64,000 nt of DNA from Ctenosaura bakeri (Eukaryota > Chordata > Lepidosauria > Squamata > Iguanidae). The DNA lies in contig CAOLHI010000020.1 in NCBI GenBank assembly GCA_948474755.1, positions 310,001 through 374,000 on the forward strand. Reading direction: 5' to 3'. A model generated the notes under the pieces. It ran no database searches. It was given only the letters and a program-made list of their open reading frames with translations, and was not told the origin of the DNA. The position numbers were made by a program, and so were the translations under genes. Numbering within the stretch: the first letter of the stretch is position 1; each line of letters opens with the position of its first letter. Below, one piece after another: positions 35,053 to 47,242 of the stretch.

Positions 35053-35262
35053 TTACGTGCATGGCGTTTTTGGTTTACAAATAGGACTTCTAAGGTTTTT
35101 CTTTGATGGGGATACCAAGTGATGGCTTGTTTTAAAATGTACAGAAAGGCGTGGTAATAGGAACTGTCCCCTTACGGTCTCATTTGCAATGACGGAAGAT
35201 TCCTCTTCCTTCACGGTCAGCTGTGACTTTTTAAGAGGGACCACACTTAACTTTTTTGATTT
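35053..35262 (-). CDS. Candidate minus-strand exon, gene unknown
   Basis: On the minus strand a good acceptor (TTCAATTTCTCTTACAG, AG at 35264-35263) opens into a frame that runs 70 codons to a TAA at 35055-35053. If a donor GTAAGG at 35175-35170 is used, the exon would be 87 nt (35262-35176), exactly 29 codons, and phase-neutral. The peptide (KSKKLSVVPLKKSQLTVKEE...) is charged, not repeat-like, and matches no transposon protein I know. An ATG at 35286-35284 in the same frame could alternatively be a start. The segment keeps several CpG sites and lies just outside the CpG island. I do not recognise the protein; it may be a chance frame. Confidence 0.25.
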   Translation of the reverse strand, partial: KSKKLSVVPLKKSQLTVKEEESSVIANETVRGQFLLPRLSVHFKTSHHLVSPSKKNLRSPICKPKTPCT

Positions 35263-35286
35263 CTGTAAGAGAAATTGAAGAGACAT

Positions 35287-38200
35287 TTTATAAGATGGTT
35301 TGAAAGCAGGTCCTGGACGAACAAGCAGTCCTCTTTAAATAATAATTTTGAATATCAGTAGTAAACGACCACAAAATAAGAGGAAGCATTTAAAAATCAA
35401 ATACAATGCTTGTTTTTTCATTTCTTACCTGTTTCTTGCTAAACTGTATTGTTAATATTTCAGTAAACAGATGAAAAATCTTAGGAAAAATCTTCTGTTC
35501 CAATAATGACCTGCTGAATTTAGAAATACAGTCTAGAATATACTGTTACATTCTTAAAAGGAAATGAATGTGTCTTAATCATACAAAATATTATACCCTA
35601 CATATTATTACATTCTAAAAAGTGCTGGTAAATAGCTTCATTTTACATATCTACTGGTAATGTCAAATACTGGAATTACTGAATAATACTGAAAGAATAT
35701 TTTGCGAATATATATTGTATAATATTTGTTTATATACTGCAGCCTGTATGTTATTTGGCAATCTGCACAAGTATCTTTCCTCCAAACAGCTGTATTCATT
35801 TGCCGAAATTACTTCATTTTGTAAAAATGGCATGCAATTACTTGTTTCATGCTATTAGTGTTTCCTGATTCAGTTCCATTTCTGGACCTAGACATTGTTT
35901 GCTTTTCTTTCTTTTTTTCCTCTCTACCTTTATTGTATTTTTAGAAAGAAAAACTGAATTGCTTGGGCTTGAAGCATATTTACTGATCAATATATTTTTC
36001 AGTTGCATATTCCAAATATTCATTCCAAGAAAATGATGCATAGACTCAGATTCACTGTAAATGCATAATTTGTTCAGTTTATTCATTTTACCTTATCTCC
36101 TTATTGTTACATTTTCAGTCACTACATGCACAGGACATTTTTGTAACAGGAAACATCATTTCTATATATTTCAGTTTTCCTCTTTGTTCAAAGACTAAGG
36201 CATTTCACAGATGTTCAACAAACACTACCAGTATAATGAATAATTGTGCTTATCATGTGAAATGCACAGTCTTTCTGTCACACTGCTTTCTCAATTCTTG
36301 GAATGCTGTGTAACTAGAACAAAAAAAACATTCATACAAAACAAATTGTCAAAGAATATTTAAACATTCCAACATGAAAACAAATATAAGAGTATGAACA
36401 TTTTGCACAGGCCTTTATTTTACTTAGATATGCACTGTCCAACTTTTGTGTTGTTAAGAGCCATGTAACTTGGCATTTCCTAAACTTTGCTTTTCAGACA
36501 AAATTGTTTAAAAATAGTAACTTAATTCTCTTAAACATTCATCAGAAGAATTTAATGTCTTGCCCAAATTACTTCTTTGCCTTGAAAGAGCATTACAGTC
36601 TGCCCCCATACATATTTACTGGGAAGAACACCCCACTAAATTCAGTAGCACTTATTTCCTAGTTCTGGCACTTTAGACTGCAGCGTTAAATATTTGCAGA
36701 TTTTTAAAGTTCTCAGCAGTTCAACCACAAGTTTGGCCAATTCTTGGTAGACTTTTTAAACAATACCTATAAGCTATACAGAGAATGTGCTAATTTCCAT
36801 GCCAGTCACTGATGGTCAAACGTGGAACTAGAATCAAAATGAGTGGCACCATCCAAGACATGACTTGCAATATGATGTTATAGTAGTACTTGTTCTCTGA
36901 ATTGCCTTTCATCAATACCCAGTTTGGGATTATAGTGCCAAAACAGTCACAGGAAAATTGCTGGTATATTTTTAGTATCTTTACATCCTTACTTATATAA
37001 CTGCTAAGGAAATAACTCTTATTATTCTTTAAAAATGTTCAATAGCCAGAACAACAAATTCAGAAGAAATAAAACTTTATGAGGTCTTAAGGATGCTACC
37101 TGATTCACTGTTTGACCTACTGTGCTTTACAGCAACAGGGATGTGATCAATGAAATAATAGCTTAACTACGGGATGTCAATTTTTTCTTACTGTTCCAAC
37201 ATTCTGCATGGAGTTTTATGTTGTCAGTTATATAAAATTCAGAATATATAACCAGTAGAAGGACAATACTATTCAAAGCTAGAATCTATATGTATTCACA
37301 TGGTAATTAGTCCTCTGAAAATCATCCAGACTTTTCAAATATGCATAGAATCGGACTGCAAGGTAACATTTTCATTTGTTATGTAACATACCAGATTTCA
37401 CCTACTTTTAAATCTGTGCTGTTTCTCACCAAACTTACTGTAAATTGTCTGTAATAAAGCTTGTAATTCCTGATAATATATAGTACCACTCCTCCTTTTA
37501 ATATAATGAGATCAGCCTAAAATCACGAATGAAAGTAAGATTATTAAATGATTATTTTTAAGCCAATAAACAGGAACATGGTTTATTTAACAGAAGCACT
37601 TATGCAGGTATGGAACTAAATGGTGAAATGTGAATCTTTATTTTCAGGTTTACATCCACATTTCATGACTGTATAATTTAACTTTATGCACACAGACTTC
37701 CACTGGAGCCTCCAATGGGGCTTCCTTCTCCTCCCAATGTTCTCTTTACTGCCTCTGCCATGCTCCTACCCTTGAGAATCCTCCAGAACCCTGGAGTAGA
37801 TTTTGCGGAAGTGAAAGATTACAGAAGTCGGAAAAATTGTCCCACTTCACCATTCCACTGATGGAAACCATGCCATTCTATCAGTAAGACAGGTTAATTG
37901 AATAACAGCCTATGAAATTTTTACATAATCTGATTTACACTGAATGTCAAGTGTTGAAAGATCAAGAGGTTGCTGGTTCCTTTAATGACTTAGGGAATGA
38001 TTTAGCATACAATCAAGAAGAAAGGAACTGGAGGTGTATTTACTTTTGCTCACATAAGCTAAGAGCAAACATATTTTTTTTTTTTAAAAAAAAATCATTA
38101 TAACAGAGGCTGATTTTGACAAAAGCTACATTGCTATGACCCAAAGCTGCAACAATTCAAACCCTTTCTAGTGCTCAGAACATTTGTCACCACTACTGCC

Positions 38201-39296
38201 ATATAATGTCCATCCCATGTCTAGCAAATCTCACAGTGTCACTTTCTCGGCCTCTTGTCAGTTCCTTTCTGAAACAGAGCCAAAAATATTAAATTATCTA
38301 CAGGCTATGAAGAAGTTCACTGATAAAGAGAAAATATGTCCAAGTATAAAAACGCTAATTAAGAAACCCAGTTGCTTTTTAACTCTAAATCAAGCTGTGA
38401 CTATTTCCCCTGCTAATTCTATTTTCCAATTTCTTTTCTCCCTACCTTAACTTATGGCCTTTTCTCCTACTATTTCACTTTCCTATCACCTACTTATTGT
38501 CTCTCAGTTAATTTTTTTTAAAAAATTATATGCTTGCATCCAATCTTGCAGAAGCACTCCAAGTGTCCCTGGCTATTTGATGATGCTATCTCCCTCTTCC
38601 ACTATGCCATACCATGCTGTGATAAATGTTCATTTCACCCTCAGGAGTTGAAGAGCTGAGGCAAGGGAGCTGCAATGGGGAAGAAAGTAAGGAATGCCCT
38701 GTTTATAAGTAGCCTTTCCCTTGCACTAATTTGGATCCAGCCTAATTGAAGGTTTGATTCACTGTAAGTTGAAGCTGAATTGATATTAAAGAACAATGGG
38801 AGCTCTGGAGATAAAGTAGTTAACCTACACAAATGAACTTATTTCTTCTTACTTTACTCTTGACCATATTTATAGAAGTTCACATCTTTTAATAAGAATT
38901 CCTTTAAACATGCCTGACCTATTCATTAACCTTGTCTTACATATTTTAACTAGATTTCATAATTAGCAATTTAATGTACCATCTAAAATGGCAGCTGCTA
39001 TAAGACTACCATTCATCATGAATTTTTTTGTTCTAGTTTGCATTTACTTGCCCTGAGTTCATTATGAGTATAGTTCCCAATACTGAACAATGGCATTTGG
39101 CAAGTAATGGCAATTATTTAATAATCACAACATATTAAAATAACTATGGCACTAATTATAAAAAGGTTTGATTTCACACGCCACATATAGCAATCTATAC
39201 TACCTCAGGAAGAAGTCCCCTTGTTTCATATTTTCAGTAGAACCTGGCATTGCTTTAAAGATCCACTGCAACTTTGATCTCACAGGAAAACCTATT
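35287..39296. other. AT-rich sequence, no gene recognised
   Basis: About 4 kb with no convincing exon, RNA gene or identifiable repeat. Open frames (35847-36086, 37912-38103, 38184-38450) have no recognisable features. Confidence 0.45.
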
Positions 39297-39336
39297 CATC
39301 TATCTATCTATCTATCGATCTATCTATCTATCTATA
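39297..39336. repeat. (TCTA)n microsatellite
   Basis: About ten units with one interruption (TCGA). Confidence 0.9.
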
Positions 39337-39864
39337 TAACATCATATATGCTATTCAATTTTAAAGCTGAATGAGATTTTTATGATTACCTACATTGAGA
39401 AACAAATCTACAAACAAATACATATGTTAAATTTCAGATAAAGGCACAATATCCTAAAGTTTCTGACCATATGTAAACAAAAAACTTCATCTCTTAACAC
39501 CATCAAAAAGTAAACCAAAGAAGGATTTAGTTAGAAGGGTTTCTTTTATCAGTCCCCTGAGGACAAGCTGATCAAAGAAAATGGGACAGCAGTATGCAGA
39601 GAAATTCCTAAGACATTCTGAGAATTTGGTAGACCTAAAAGTTGGCTCAAAATAGCTTTCTCTTGTCAGCATCTAACACTTGCAAGCAGTCAAGTGATCA
39701 GGCAGCCATTGGATTGCTTATCTGGCTGTTCCCTCAGTTGGGAAAACACAGTCCTCAACAACTGATGTACCAGCTGCCAAGAAAACAGCTGGATTCTTTT
39801 TAATAAAGTGTAAGCTATGGGAAGACCAGCTGATGCTCCACAATTTAATTATTATTATGTATTC
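39337..39864. other. No gene recognised
   Basis: AT-rich sequence, no identifiable feature. Confidence 0.4.
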
Positions 39865-39990
39865 TCCGGGTGCAGTAGGCTATAGGAAGGAACTGGCAAA
39901 ACCACCTCTGAGTATTTCTTGCCTAAAAAAACCCTATGAAATTAATAGAGTCACCATAAGTCAACAGGTGACTTGAAGGCACACACAAAC
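39865..39990 (+). mobile_element. 5S rRNA-derived SINE, 5'-truncated
   Basis: It starts with the last bases of the 5S-like head (CCGGGTGCAGTAGGCTATA). It continues with the shared body GGAACTGGCAAAACCACCTC and the tail CACCATAAGTCAACAGGTGACTTGA, matching the copies at 24714 and 49242. Confidence 0.75.
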
Positions 39991-40208
39991 ATTTCCTACA
40001 GAAAGGAACAAGTAAAGCTCTTATCTAAAGATGCCTTGTGATATATCTCTTATTTAATGTGATTGCCTTACAACAAATTTAGCCCCTTAGCTGTACTAAC
40101 TGCCAATATACTTCCAGCTGGAATCTGAGGTGCTGATCTGACATTTAAGACCTTAAATGACCTTGATCTCAATGCTTCTTCCTGGGTACTATGTAAGAAT
40201 ACTAAGAA

Positions 40209-40400
40209 AGCCAGCATGGTCTAGTGGTTTGAGCATTGGACTACAACTCTGGAGACCAGGGTTCAATTCCCTGCTCAGCCATGGAAACCCACTGGATGAC
40301 TTTGTCCATGACACACACCCTCAGCCCCAGAAAAAACCATGATAGGTTCACCATAAGGTCACCATAAGTCAGAAACAAGTCGATGATATCCAGCAACATG
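40209..40400 (+). mobile_element. tRNA-derived SINE (Sauria-like), plus strand, well preserved
   Basis: AGCCAGCATGGTCTAGTGGT (A box region) and GGGTTCAATTCC (B box) give a clear tRNA-like Pol III promoter. Then come CTCAGCCATGGAAACCCACT and the BovB-like 3' end (CACCATAAGTCAGAAACAAGT). It is the best-preserved tRNA-type SINE in the window. Confidence 0.85.
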
Positions 40401-40426
40401 AGTATTGAGATCTGTCAGGGATACTC

Positions 40427-40826
40427 TCCATAGTCCCCCCAGTGGGTTAACTATTTGGAATGCTAATGGTTGTTAGGCAACAGGAATTGCACCTCAAAAA
40501 CAAAATCCAGCACAATGGCATGTGTGGGAGGGGTTTATGGATGAGAGGTATTCTGAATAGGGCAAAGTTTCTGTGTGTGTTTTGAGCCTTTAGTGAGAAC
40601 TAGTCAGGGAGAGGGTGGCTTGGTTTGTGATTAAACAGCTGAGAAGAAGACACAGGGAATAAGTAGCTGAAGCTGGAACTGATTGTGCAAAGTCTGTGAC
40701 CTCTGAACTGTAACTGAACTCTAACAAGATACTTTTTTCCATTGTTACTACAATAAATGTTACAGCTTGTTTTATAACTTATTTATAACTACTTAATTAA
40801 ATGAGGTATACCTGTGTGCTTAACAT
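40427..40826 (+). mobile_element. LTR-like segment (tentative)
   Basis: It starts TGTCAGGGATAC and contains an AATAAA polyadenylation signal near 40751. The body is non-coding, of LTR-like size, with a possible end at TTAACA. No matching 5-bp flanks are seen, so it may be a fragment or a false call. Confidence 0.25.
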
Positions 40827-41345
40827 GGTAAAATTGGGGAGGGCCATGTGTGCTGTGGTGCCCTGCCTATAGAAAGTCCTTCCCTTGGGAGCATGACTTA
40901 CACTAGCATTGGCTTCATTTCAGTGCCAAGTAAAATCTTAGCCCATCACCAAAGCTTTTGACACCTAGTGATCTTTTGTTGATTTGTTTTGGATTTTTCC
41001 TTTAGTGTATATCTTAGCATATACTTCTACATATACATACACAAACTTTGTATATAAGGTGTGGTAGAAATATTTTAATGCATTACTATATGATATGATA
41101 CAATACAATACAAAATGATATTCTCTCTTCCCTGTGAGCATAAGTCCCCAAGCTTTGGACCATGTATATAACCCCTACTATGAGGTTAGTTTCAGTCATA
41201 GCCATGAAAGTTGCTGATCTACCAATTGCAACTGTCGCATAACGTATGTACATATAAAGCTTTGTCCAACACTGTATGGAACTCTATTAATATTGACCTG
41301 TATTCTACACCAGCTTGTTAGTTAAGTATCCTTAACTTACTCTTA
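40827..41345. other. No gene recognised
   Basis: AT-rich sequence with tandem-like AATACA near 41100. Nothing recognisable. Confidence 0.4.
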
Positions 41346-41547
41346 GGCCATTTCTGCACTATATTGTTATAGTGCTATTATTCCACTTTCAACACCCTGT
41401 GGAATTCTGGGGTTTGTAGTTTACTGAGGCCAAAGAGCTCTCTGGCTGAGAATTCTAAATGCCCCTCCCTAAACTGCAAATCTGAGAACTCCATACAATG
41501 TTGAAAGTGGAATAATAGCACTATAACAGTGTAGTGCGGAAATGGCC
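41346..41547. mobile_element. Palindromic 3-bp-TSD element, copy 7 (long-loop variant)
   Basis: 202 bp, GGCCATTTCTGCACTATA...AGTGCGGAAATGGCC, flanked by TTA at 41343-41345 and 41548-41550. The loop has GAGGCCAAAGAGCTCTCTGG, as in copies 1, 2 and 14. Only one CpG is left. Confidence 0.92.
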
Positions 41548-41571
41548 TTAGTTATATACTTGTATACTTAA

Positions 41572-41781
41572 CTAACCCTCCGTATCTATGGGGTTCTATG
41601 CAAGGAACCCCTGTGAATAAATATGAATGTTTGTATCCCATAATACTTAATGGCAGTGACATGTTTGCAGACACACTCAAGAATCCACATGCACATCACT
41701 GCCATTTTAGATATAAGAGGCAACATGATGCAGTTGCTCCAAACTTCAGATTCAAAGGCCATAGGTGAGGAGGGCCCACTG
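41572..41781. mobile_element. Tigger/pogo-like short element, copy F
   Basis: CTAACCCTCCGTATCTATGG near the left and GAGGAGGGCCCACTG followed by TA on the right give Tigger-type ends. CAAGGAACCCCTGTGAATAA is typical of the second subterminal region of that group. About 210 bp, no coding content. Confidence 0.6.
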
Positions 41782-41786
41782 TAACA

Positions 41787-42165
41787 TCTCCTGGCCTGAC
41801 TCACCTAATCCTAATGGAAACATCATTCCCTCATACTCTGGTGACCAGCAGCATAGACCCCCTTCTCCCCATGCAGCTGATGCCTGGTAAAGTAAGTTGA
41901 GGGAAAGTTACAATCATGACAGTAATGTCACAATTGTGACTAAGTAGCAATTACAGATTATAATTACAGATGCATAAATCTAAGTAACTATTACATATTT
42001 ACAATCACTTCTTAGTCATGATTGTGACATTATTGCCACAATTGCAACTCCACCCCCATCTACTTTACCAGGCATCAGCTGCACGAGGAGAAGGTTCATT
42101 CTGCCAGCAATTGGAACATAGGTAAATGATGTGTCTATCAGGTTTGGGGGTCAGGCCAGAAGACC
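41787..42165. repeat. Long palindromic (foldback) element of about 380 bp
   Basis: The left arm (about 41787-41947) and right arm (about 42009-42165) are reverse complements over about 150 bp with scattered changes. Matching landmarks are CTGGCCTGAC and GTCAGGCCAG, AGCTGATGCCTGGTAAAGTA and TACTTTACCAGGCATCAGCT, and the pair ATGTCACAATTGTGAC / AGTCATGATTGTGACAT. The arms differ from the GGCCATTTC family. No flanking duplication was resolved. Confidence 0.8.
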
Positions 42166-43256
42166 TTATTTAAGTATACTTAACTTATACTTACTTACTT
42201 AGTTAACTTATACCCAATTAAGTATACTTAATTAAGTAGCTGGCGTGGAATACTACCTATAGTAACCTAACTCCCTGGTGGTCAGCAAACACCAAAAAAT
42301 TTATTGAACAAAAGGATGTGAAAATAAAAGACATTTTCATGCAAAGCCCCATGGAGGAATATGAGCTGTGATAATAGTATTAGTTTAAAAGTTTAAACTT
42401 TCCTAATGGTGAGATGGAATATTTAGAAGTAATATTCTGAACCTTCCTAATAGTGAGGTAGAACATTTAAAAGTGATATTTTTAAGAAACCCCCTCCTCC
42501 AGTAGGACAATCTGCAGCATTCTTTGAATCCCACCTAGGAACCTACCTGGAAAGAAACAACACAGTGCTAGATTAACACAATTGCCTCTTCTTCCATTTT
42601 CTTCCACTGTTTCATCAGTCTAATAATTTAATGATATATTAAAACTACAGGGGATCACACATAGTTCTGTTTAATTTTCTAACTGTAATTACTGAAAATC
42701 AAGCAACAAGATGTGAGAGATCTCTGAGTGAATCTTCTTCTGCTTTTTATTTTCAATTTTTTAAAAATAAAATTTAGTCTTAGGAAGGGGGGTGGCTATG
42801 AACAAGAATTTTGACACTGTGGAAGGAAAATGAACCCTTTCCCAGATGCCATTTCCTTGACTTAATTCCTTTTCACTTTATCTGTTAGTTATGTAATTAT
42901 CTATACAAAATGGATGGATAATCAGAACAGGAATTTACATTGCAAAAACAGCACACCAGGAGAAATCAACCATCCTCAACCTACTGGTATGGCCTTGATC
43001 CAAACTGCGCACCATGCATTTGCTTTTATATGAGTGAAAGGCACCAGGAGAATCAGTTACAGGAGGAACATTCAGAAGCAGATTTAGGGCTATCAAATAA
43101 TGCAAAATATTCTATGAGCAGTGTTAATATTATAATTTGAACTCTGATGAAGGAAGTCACTCCCAGCTTGAGTCTCTGTCCTGTTTCACCTCCACAAAAT
43201 GGGAGATAATAGAGTGTAAATTTCTTGGACTCAATGTGATGGGAAAACAAGTCTGA
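42166..43256. other. No gene recognised; ACTTA-rich stretch at 42170-42240
   Basis: AT-rich with repeated ACTTA motifs just right of the foldback element. No exon-like sequence. Confidence 0.4.
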
Positions 43257-43377
43257 GGCCATTTCCACACTAACCTGTTATAGCCAACCAGCCCCTCCCT
43301 AAACTGCAAACCCCAGGATTCCATAGGATGTTGAAAGTGGAATAAGAGCACTATAACAGGCTAGTGCGGAAATGGCC
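43257..43377. mobile_element. Palindromic 3-bp-TSD element, copy 8 (internally deleted left arm)
   Basis: 121 bp, GGCCATTTCCACACTAACC...GGCTAGTGCGGAAATGGCC, flanked by TGA at 43254-43256 and 43378-43380. Much of the left arm is missing while the right arm is complete. Confidence 0.92.
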
Positions 43378-44459
43378 TGAGAAGTACTGATAGTCTTAAT
43401 TGGAAACATCAGAAATGTACATTTCAATTTACTACCATTTTTGGTTTCTCATTTTATTTTTTATTTTTTTCAAGGAAGCTGTGCAAATGTATTTCAATAT
43501 TTATACTAACTGCATGTTGTCAACAAAGAGTAACATAGAGCTCTAGCTTGATGCACAAATAAAACACAGAATAAGTGCTTCCTAATAAATCCAGTCTATC
43601 CTTGTTGAAAATGTTGGGACCTGTAGTCCAACTCAGATTGGGGACATTAATGTAATCTTTAAATGCATTGCCTTAGCTATCTGGTTTTGTTTTGTTTTTT
43701 TAATTTAATGAGATAAACCCAGGAAACAAAACACAAAAACAAGTCACTCTAATGCATGGATGGACTTCTGATGGACTTCTTCACGTGCACCATGTTTTCC
43801 CTTAATATATCCTTTAATATATCATAACTTATCTATCTTTGAGATAAGCCAATACTCAAGAGAAGTATTACTTCTCTCCCTCTGCTTCACATCCCTCACC
43901 ACATCTTCAAGACACTCAACAAGGTAGATTCTTGCTTAGAACAATCCATGATACGTGAAGTTTATAATTACTGTTTAGTGCGATTCACATGTCATTCCCA
44001 TTCCTTTTTTCTCTATAGTTTCAGAGTCTACATAAACTTTCATTATGTAACCACCTTCTTAATTTTGTGTAAAAACACAGAAATACCATCCCATAAGAAC
44101 CTACTCAACTTTTGCAGTTTGACAGGTTTGAAAGCTGTTTTGCAGGCTGTCGCAATTAGCATTCACTGCAGCATGGTGTATGATTATTTTTTGTAGTATA
44201 AGATGTGCTGGGAAAGATTCTTCAGAAATGATACATCGTGGCTGAGTTCCAGTGTTTCACAAGCAGCAGATTTTTGCTCCTGCAGAAGAACATTCCCTCT
44301 GCCATCCCCCACCAGGAGCTCCATCCCAGATTTGCTCTGAACAAGTAATGAACCCTCCACAGTTTATTTGGAGGAAAACACAAGGGGGACTGAAGCAATG
44401 GGGTGGGGGGAAATGAGTGTGCTCCCCAAATTCTGTCACTTTTCAAGTTTTCCTTCTGT
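43378..44459. other. No gene recognised
   Basis: AT-rich sequence. The segment 44220-44459 may be the outer part of the next hAT-like element, but its left end is not definable. Confidence 0.35.
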
Positions 44460-44736
44460 CTCCAAACTCCTAACATTTAATTAATTTTAAAAAAATCAGT
44501 TGAGCATTTAGAAATATAGTTTAGGTATCCAAAAAAATGGGACAGGCAGAGTTACCAATGGAATGGGAACACATCAAATAAAAGAGTTTTAGGTATGAAT
44601 GATTTTCAATATCTCACTCGTTGCAGTACTAGAAATTTGGGACTAGAGTAAAATGTCATTTGGAGATTAGAATTCTTATTTGGGGGCAGTGTCCTCATTT
44701 CCCTTTTCCCACAACTACACTCTTGGCACAAGGGAC
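44460..44736. mobile_element. hAT-like non-autonomous element, copy 2
   Basis: It shares TTGAGCATTTAGAAAT, GTTACCAATGGAATG, TGAATGATTTTCAAT and GAATTCTTATTTGGGGGCAG with copy 3 (50175-50526). The right end ACAACTACACTCTTGG is a decayed CAGGGGTGTAGC-type terminus. Confidence 0.5.
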
Positions 44737-45487
44737 TACAGGGGAGAGAGGAAGGAAACCTCTTCTTGCATGAGCAAAAGTCCACTAATGCAGTGTTGGA
44801 TGTATAATTTCTTAAGAACATTTCTGAATAGATTTTTTCCCCAGCACATCTTCAAACAAAAGAAAACAACATTATAATTCACTGGTAGATCATATAATTC
44901 CTTTTTTTGTATTGTTTTGTTAATATTAGTTGATTTCTTTCCATTACAAACCAATCTGGAAAGGTGTTGCAAACAAGAGTAGTTTATCATGTTGCAAGTT
45001 GCAACTTATTTGGCTTTCATCACTCTCCACAGATGAAAATTGGGACACATGTGACCAAGCAAAATCAGAGTGTGTTCAAGATGGCAAAAATTAATAAAGA
45101 AGAACACATGAGTAGCCTTTTGCTTTTGCCTGAGCCTGCTGGGAAGGGCAACATTCTGTCCTCCCTTCACCATGCTGAGTTGAGCGCAGACTATTTTCCA
45201 CACTTTGGACTCAGTTTGCAGCAACTGAAATAGGCTAATAACCAGGGGGGGATGGGAGAAGGAAAGAGAAACTGGGATATGTTAAAAGCAGCTGAAAATG
45301 TAAGACAACAGAGAGTTAATCAGGATCGTCCTTGTCAAATCAAGATGGAGAGTATGTTAATGTGCATATTGAAAACACATTACTGTACTTTATAAACTGG
45401 AATACTTTGGTTTCTTATAAAAGAATAACAAGGCCATCCGACATTAGAACGAATGCATTCATTTTCCTCATGATTTATAAAAACATA
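44737..45487. other. No gene recognised
   Basis: AT-rich sequence. Overlapping open frames on both strands without recognisable features. Confidence 0.4.
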
Positions 45488-45614
45488 GGCCATTTCTGCA
45501 CTAGCCTGTTATAGTGTGATGATTCCACTTTCAACATCCTCTGGAATCCTGGGGTTTACAGTTTTGGGAGGGACCAGCTGAAATTGCAAACCCCAGGCTA
45601 GTGCAGAAATGGCC
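45488..45614. mobile_element. Palindromic 3-bp-TSD element, copy 9 (right arm shortened)
   Basis: 127 bp, GGCCATTTCTGCACTAGCC...GGCTAGTGCAGAAATGGCC. Flanking triplets ATA and ACA differ at one base. The right arm jumps from CAAACCCCAG directly to GCTAGTGC, a deletion. Confidence 0.88.
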
Positions 45615-45694
45615 ACAGATAAGTACATATATAACGTTATGATCTTTTTGACACTTGGTGTTATTTTTTTTTCCTCTCTCAGGCTCCTTAGTCT

Positions 45695-46080
45695 TGTTTT
45701 AAAAAAAAATATTTTTATTAAAGGTTTAATTACATAAAAAACCGAGTGGATGTACACTTTTTCAGATATATCACACTCTCCCCCACCACTTCCATGTTTA
45801 TATTCTCCAGCTGAATCTTCTTTGTTTCCATTTACAAAAGAGAAAAACAGTTACACTTCCATTTACAGAAAAGAAAAACAATTACATTGTTTCTTTCTTT
45901 AGTTCTTATACATTTATATTTTTATCCAATCCAACACTCTTTTCCATTCCCTTTCAAAGTTCTGGATATGTTTGTTTTTCAAAGAGAATGCTAATTTTTC
46001 TGTCTCTACCATACCCAGAACTTTTAATTTCCATTCTCCTAAGTCAATATCTGTCTTTTCAGTTTTTTTTTTTTTTTTTT
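45695..46080 (-). mobile_element. Possible LINE 3' UTR-like fragment (tentative)
   Basis: A T/A-rich boundary (TTTTAAAAAAAAATATTTTTATTAAA near 45697) and a pure T-run at 46062-46080 enclose a pyrimidine-rich segment. This recalls minus-strand 3' regions of reptile LINEs. No coding match was identified. Confidence 0.25.
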
Positions 46081-46195
46081 AAACGCATTAGTGATTTTTA
46101 GTTCTGTGCACTGTGATGGTCTGCAGGTATGGGTTTTACTCTGGATTTATGTTGATGCTCTTTCTTCATTTACAGATTTCACCATGCCTAAATCA

Positions 46196-46350
46196 GGGAT
46201 GGGAAATATGTGGACATTTTTGTGAAATGTAAAAATAAAAATTGCTAAAGGAGCCTTTCAGATATTATGGAACTTCAATACCCCTAAGCAGAGTAGCCAC
46301 TGATGAAGACTGAGGTAGAGTTCAACAATGCCTGAAGGAGCAGACAGTCC
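46196..46350. mobile_element. Possible short hAT-like element
   Basis: CAGGGATGGGAAATATGTGG is nearly the same end as that of the element at 5756-5887. The opposite end cannot be fixed. Confidence 0.4.
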
Positions 46351-46451
46351 CCACAACTATAAATCCACTTGTCTGTCCCCAGAGAACCAACTGTATCAAT
46401 GGAACATATATAAATTCTGACTTACCAAGTTCTTCTGGCTTCTACAAGTCT

Positions 46452-46687
46452 TAGTTGTTGTGTGCTTCCAAGTCCTTTCTGACCTATGGCAACCCTAAGA
46501 CAACTCTATTGTGTGTTTTTCTTCCCCAGATTTGCTCAAAGAGGGTTTAACTTTGCGTTCCTCTGAGGCTGAAAGAATGAACTTACCTAAGGTCATCTGC
46601 TGGGTTTCCATGACTAAGTGGGGATTTGAAAACCTTGTCTTCAGAATTATAGTCCAATGCTCAAATTCCTATACCACACTGGCTCTG
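46452..46687 (-). mobile_element. tRNA-derived SINE (Sauria-like), minus strand
   Basis: On the minus strand it reads AGCCAGTGTGGTATAGGAAT, then TTGAGCATTGGACTATAATT and the core TTAGTCATGGAAACCCAG. The BovB-like tail lies at the left edge (TCCTTTCTGACCTATGGCAACCC on the plus strand). Confidence 0.75.
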
Positions 46688-47242
46688 TCTGTGGGTCTAC
46701 TCCAGTTGAAACTAACAATTGCTTTTAGGCCACTGCGTTTTATTATTCTTGTGTTTTATGATTTTATCTCTATTTTGTGGATTACCCAGAGAGCTCCAGC
46801 TATTGAGTGAAACAAAAACGTAGCTAATAAAATAGGTAACTTTTTATTAGCTCAAATTAAAATTAGCACCTTACATAAACTGCCTGAACATGCTTGGCTT
46901 TTGCAATGATGACTTGTCTGCATTATATAAAAATATGAATATCAAGTTGGAAGCAAGCTGGAATTTCTCAAGTAAATTGCTGATAATTTAAGCTAAAAGG
47001 CCTAATCTATCCATGGAGAAAAAGGTGGAGATGGAATCCTAAAGTAACCCAATAGACCATTCAGAATAAAAGCATGGCATTTTTAATGCTTTCTACAATA
47101 TTTTTAAAGAAATTCCTACCATGCAAGTTAAAAAAAAACAACAACCAATGAAACAAGGTTCTAGTGCTTCTAGATATGCTAGCTTTCTATTTGCAGTGAG
47201 TTTTGCTATAGATAAAGAATGTTTTAAACATCCCCAAACTGC
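46688..47242. other. No gene recognised
   Basis: AT-rich sequence, nothing identifiable. Confidence 0.4.

Noticed and set aside
40209..40290. tRNA gene from A- and B-box-like motifs
   Set aside because: The cloverleaf is not maintained and the sequence continues into a SINE core and tail.
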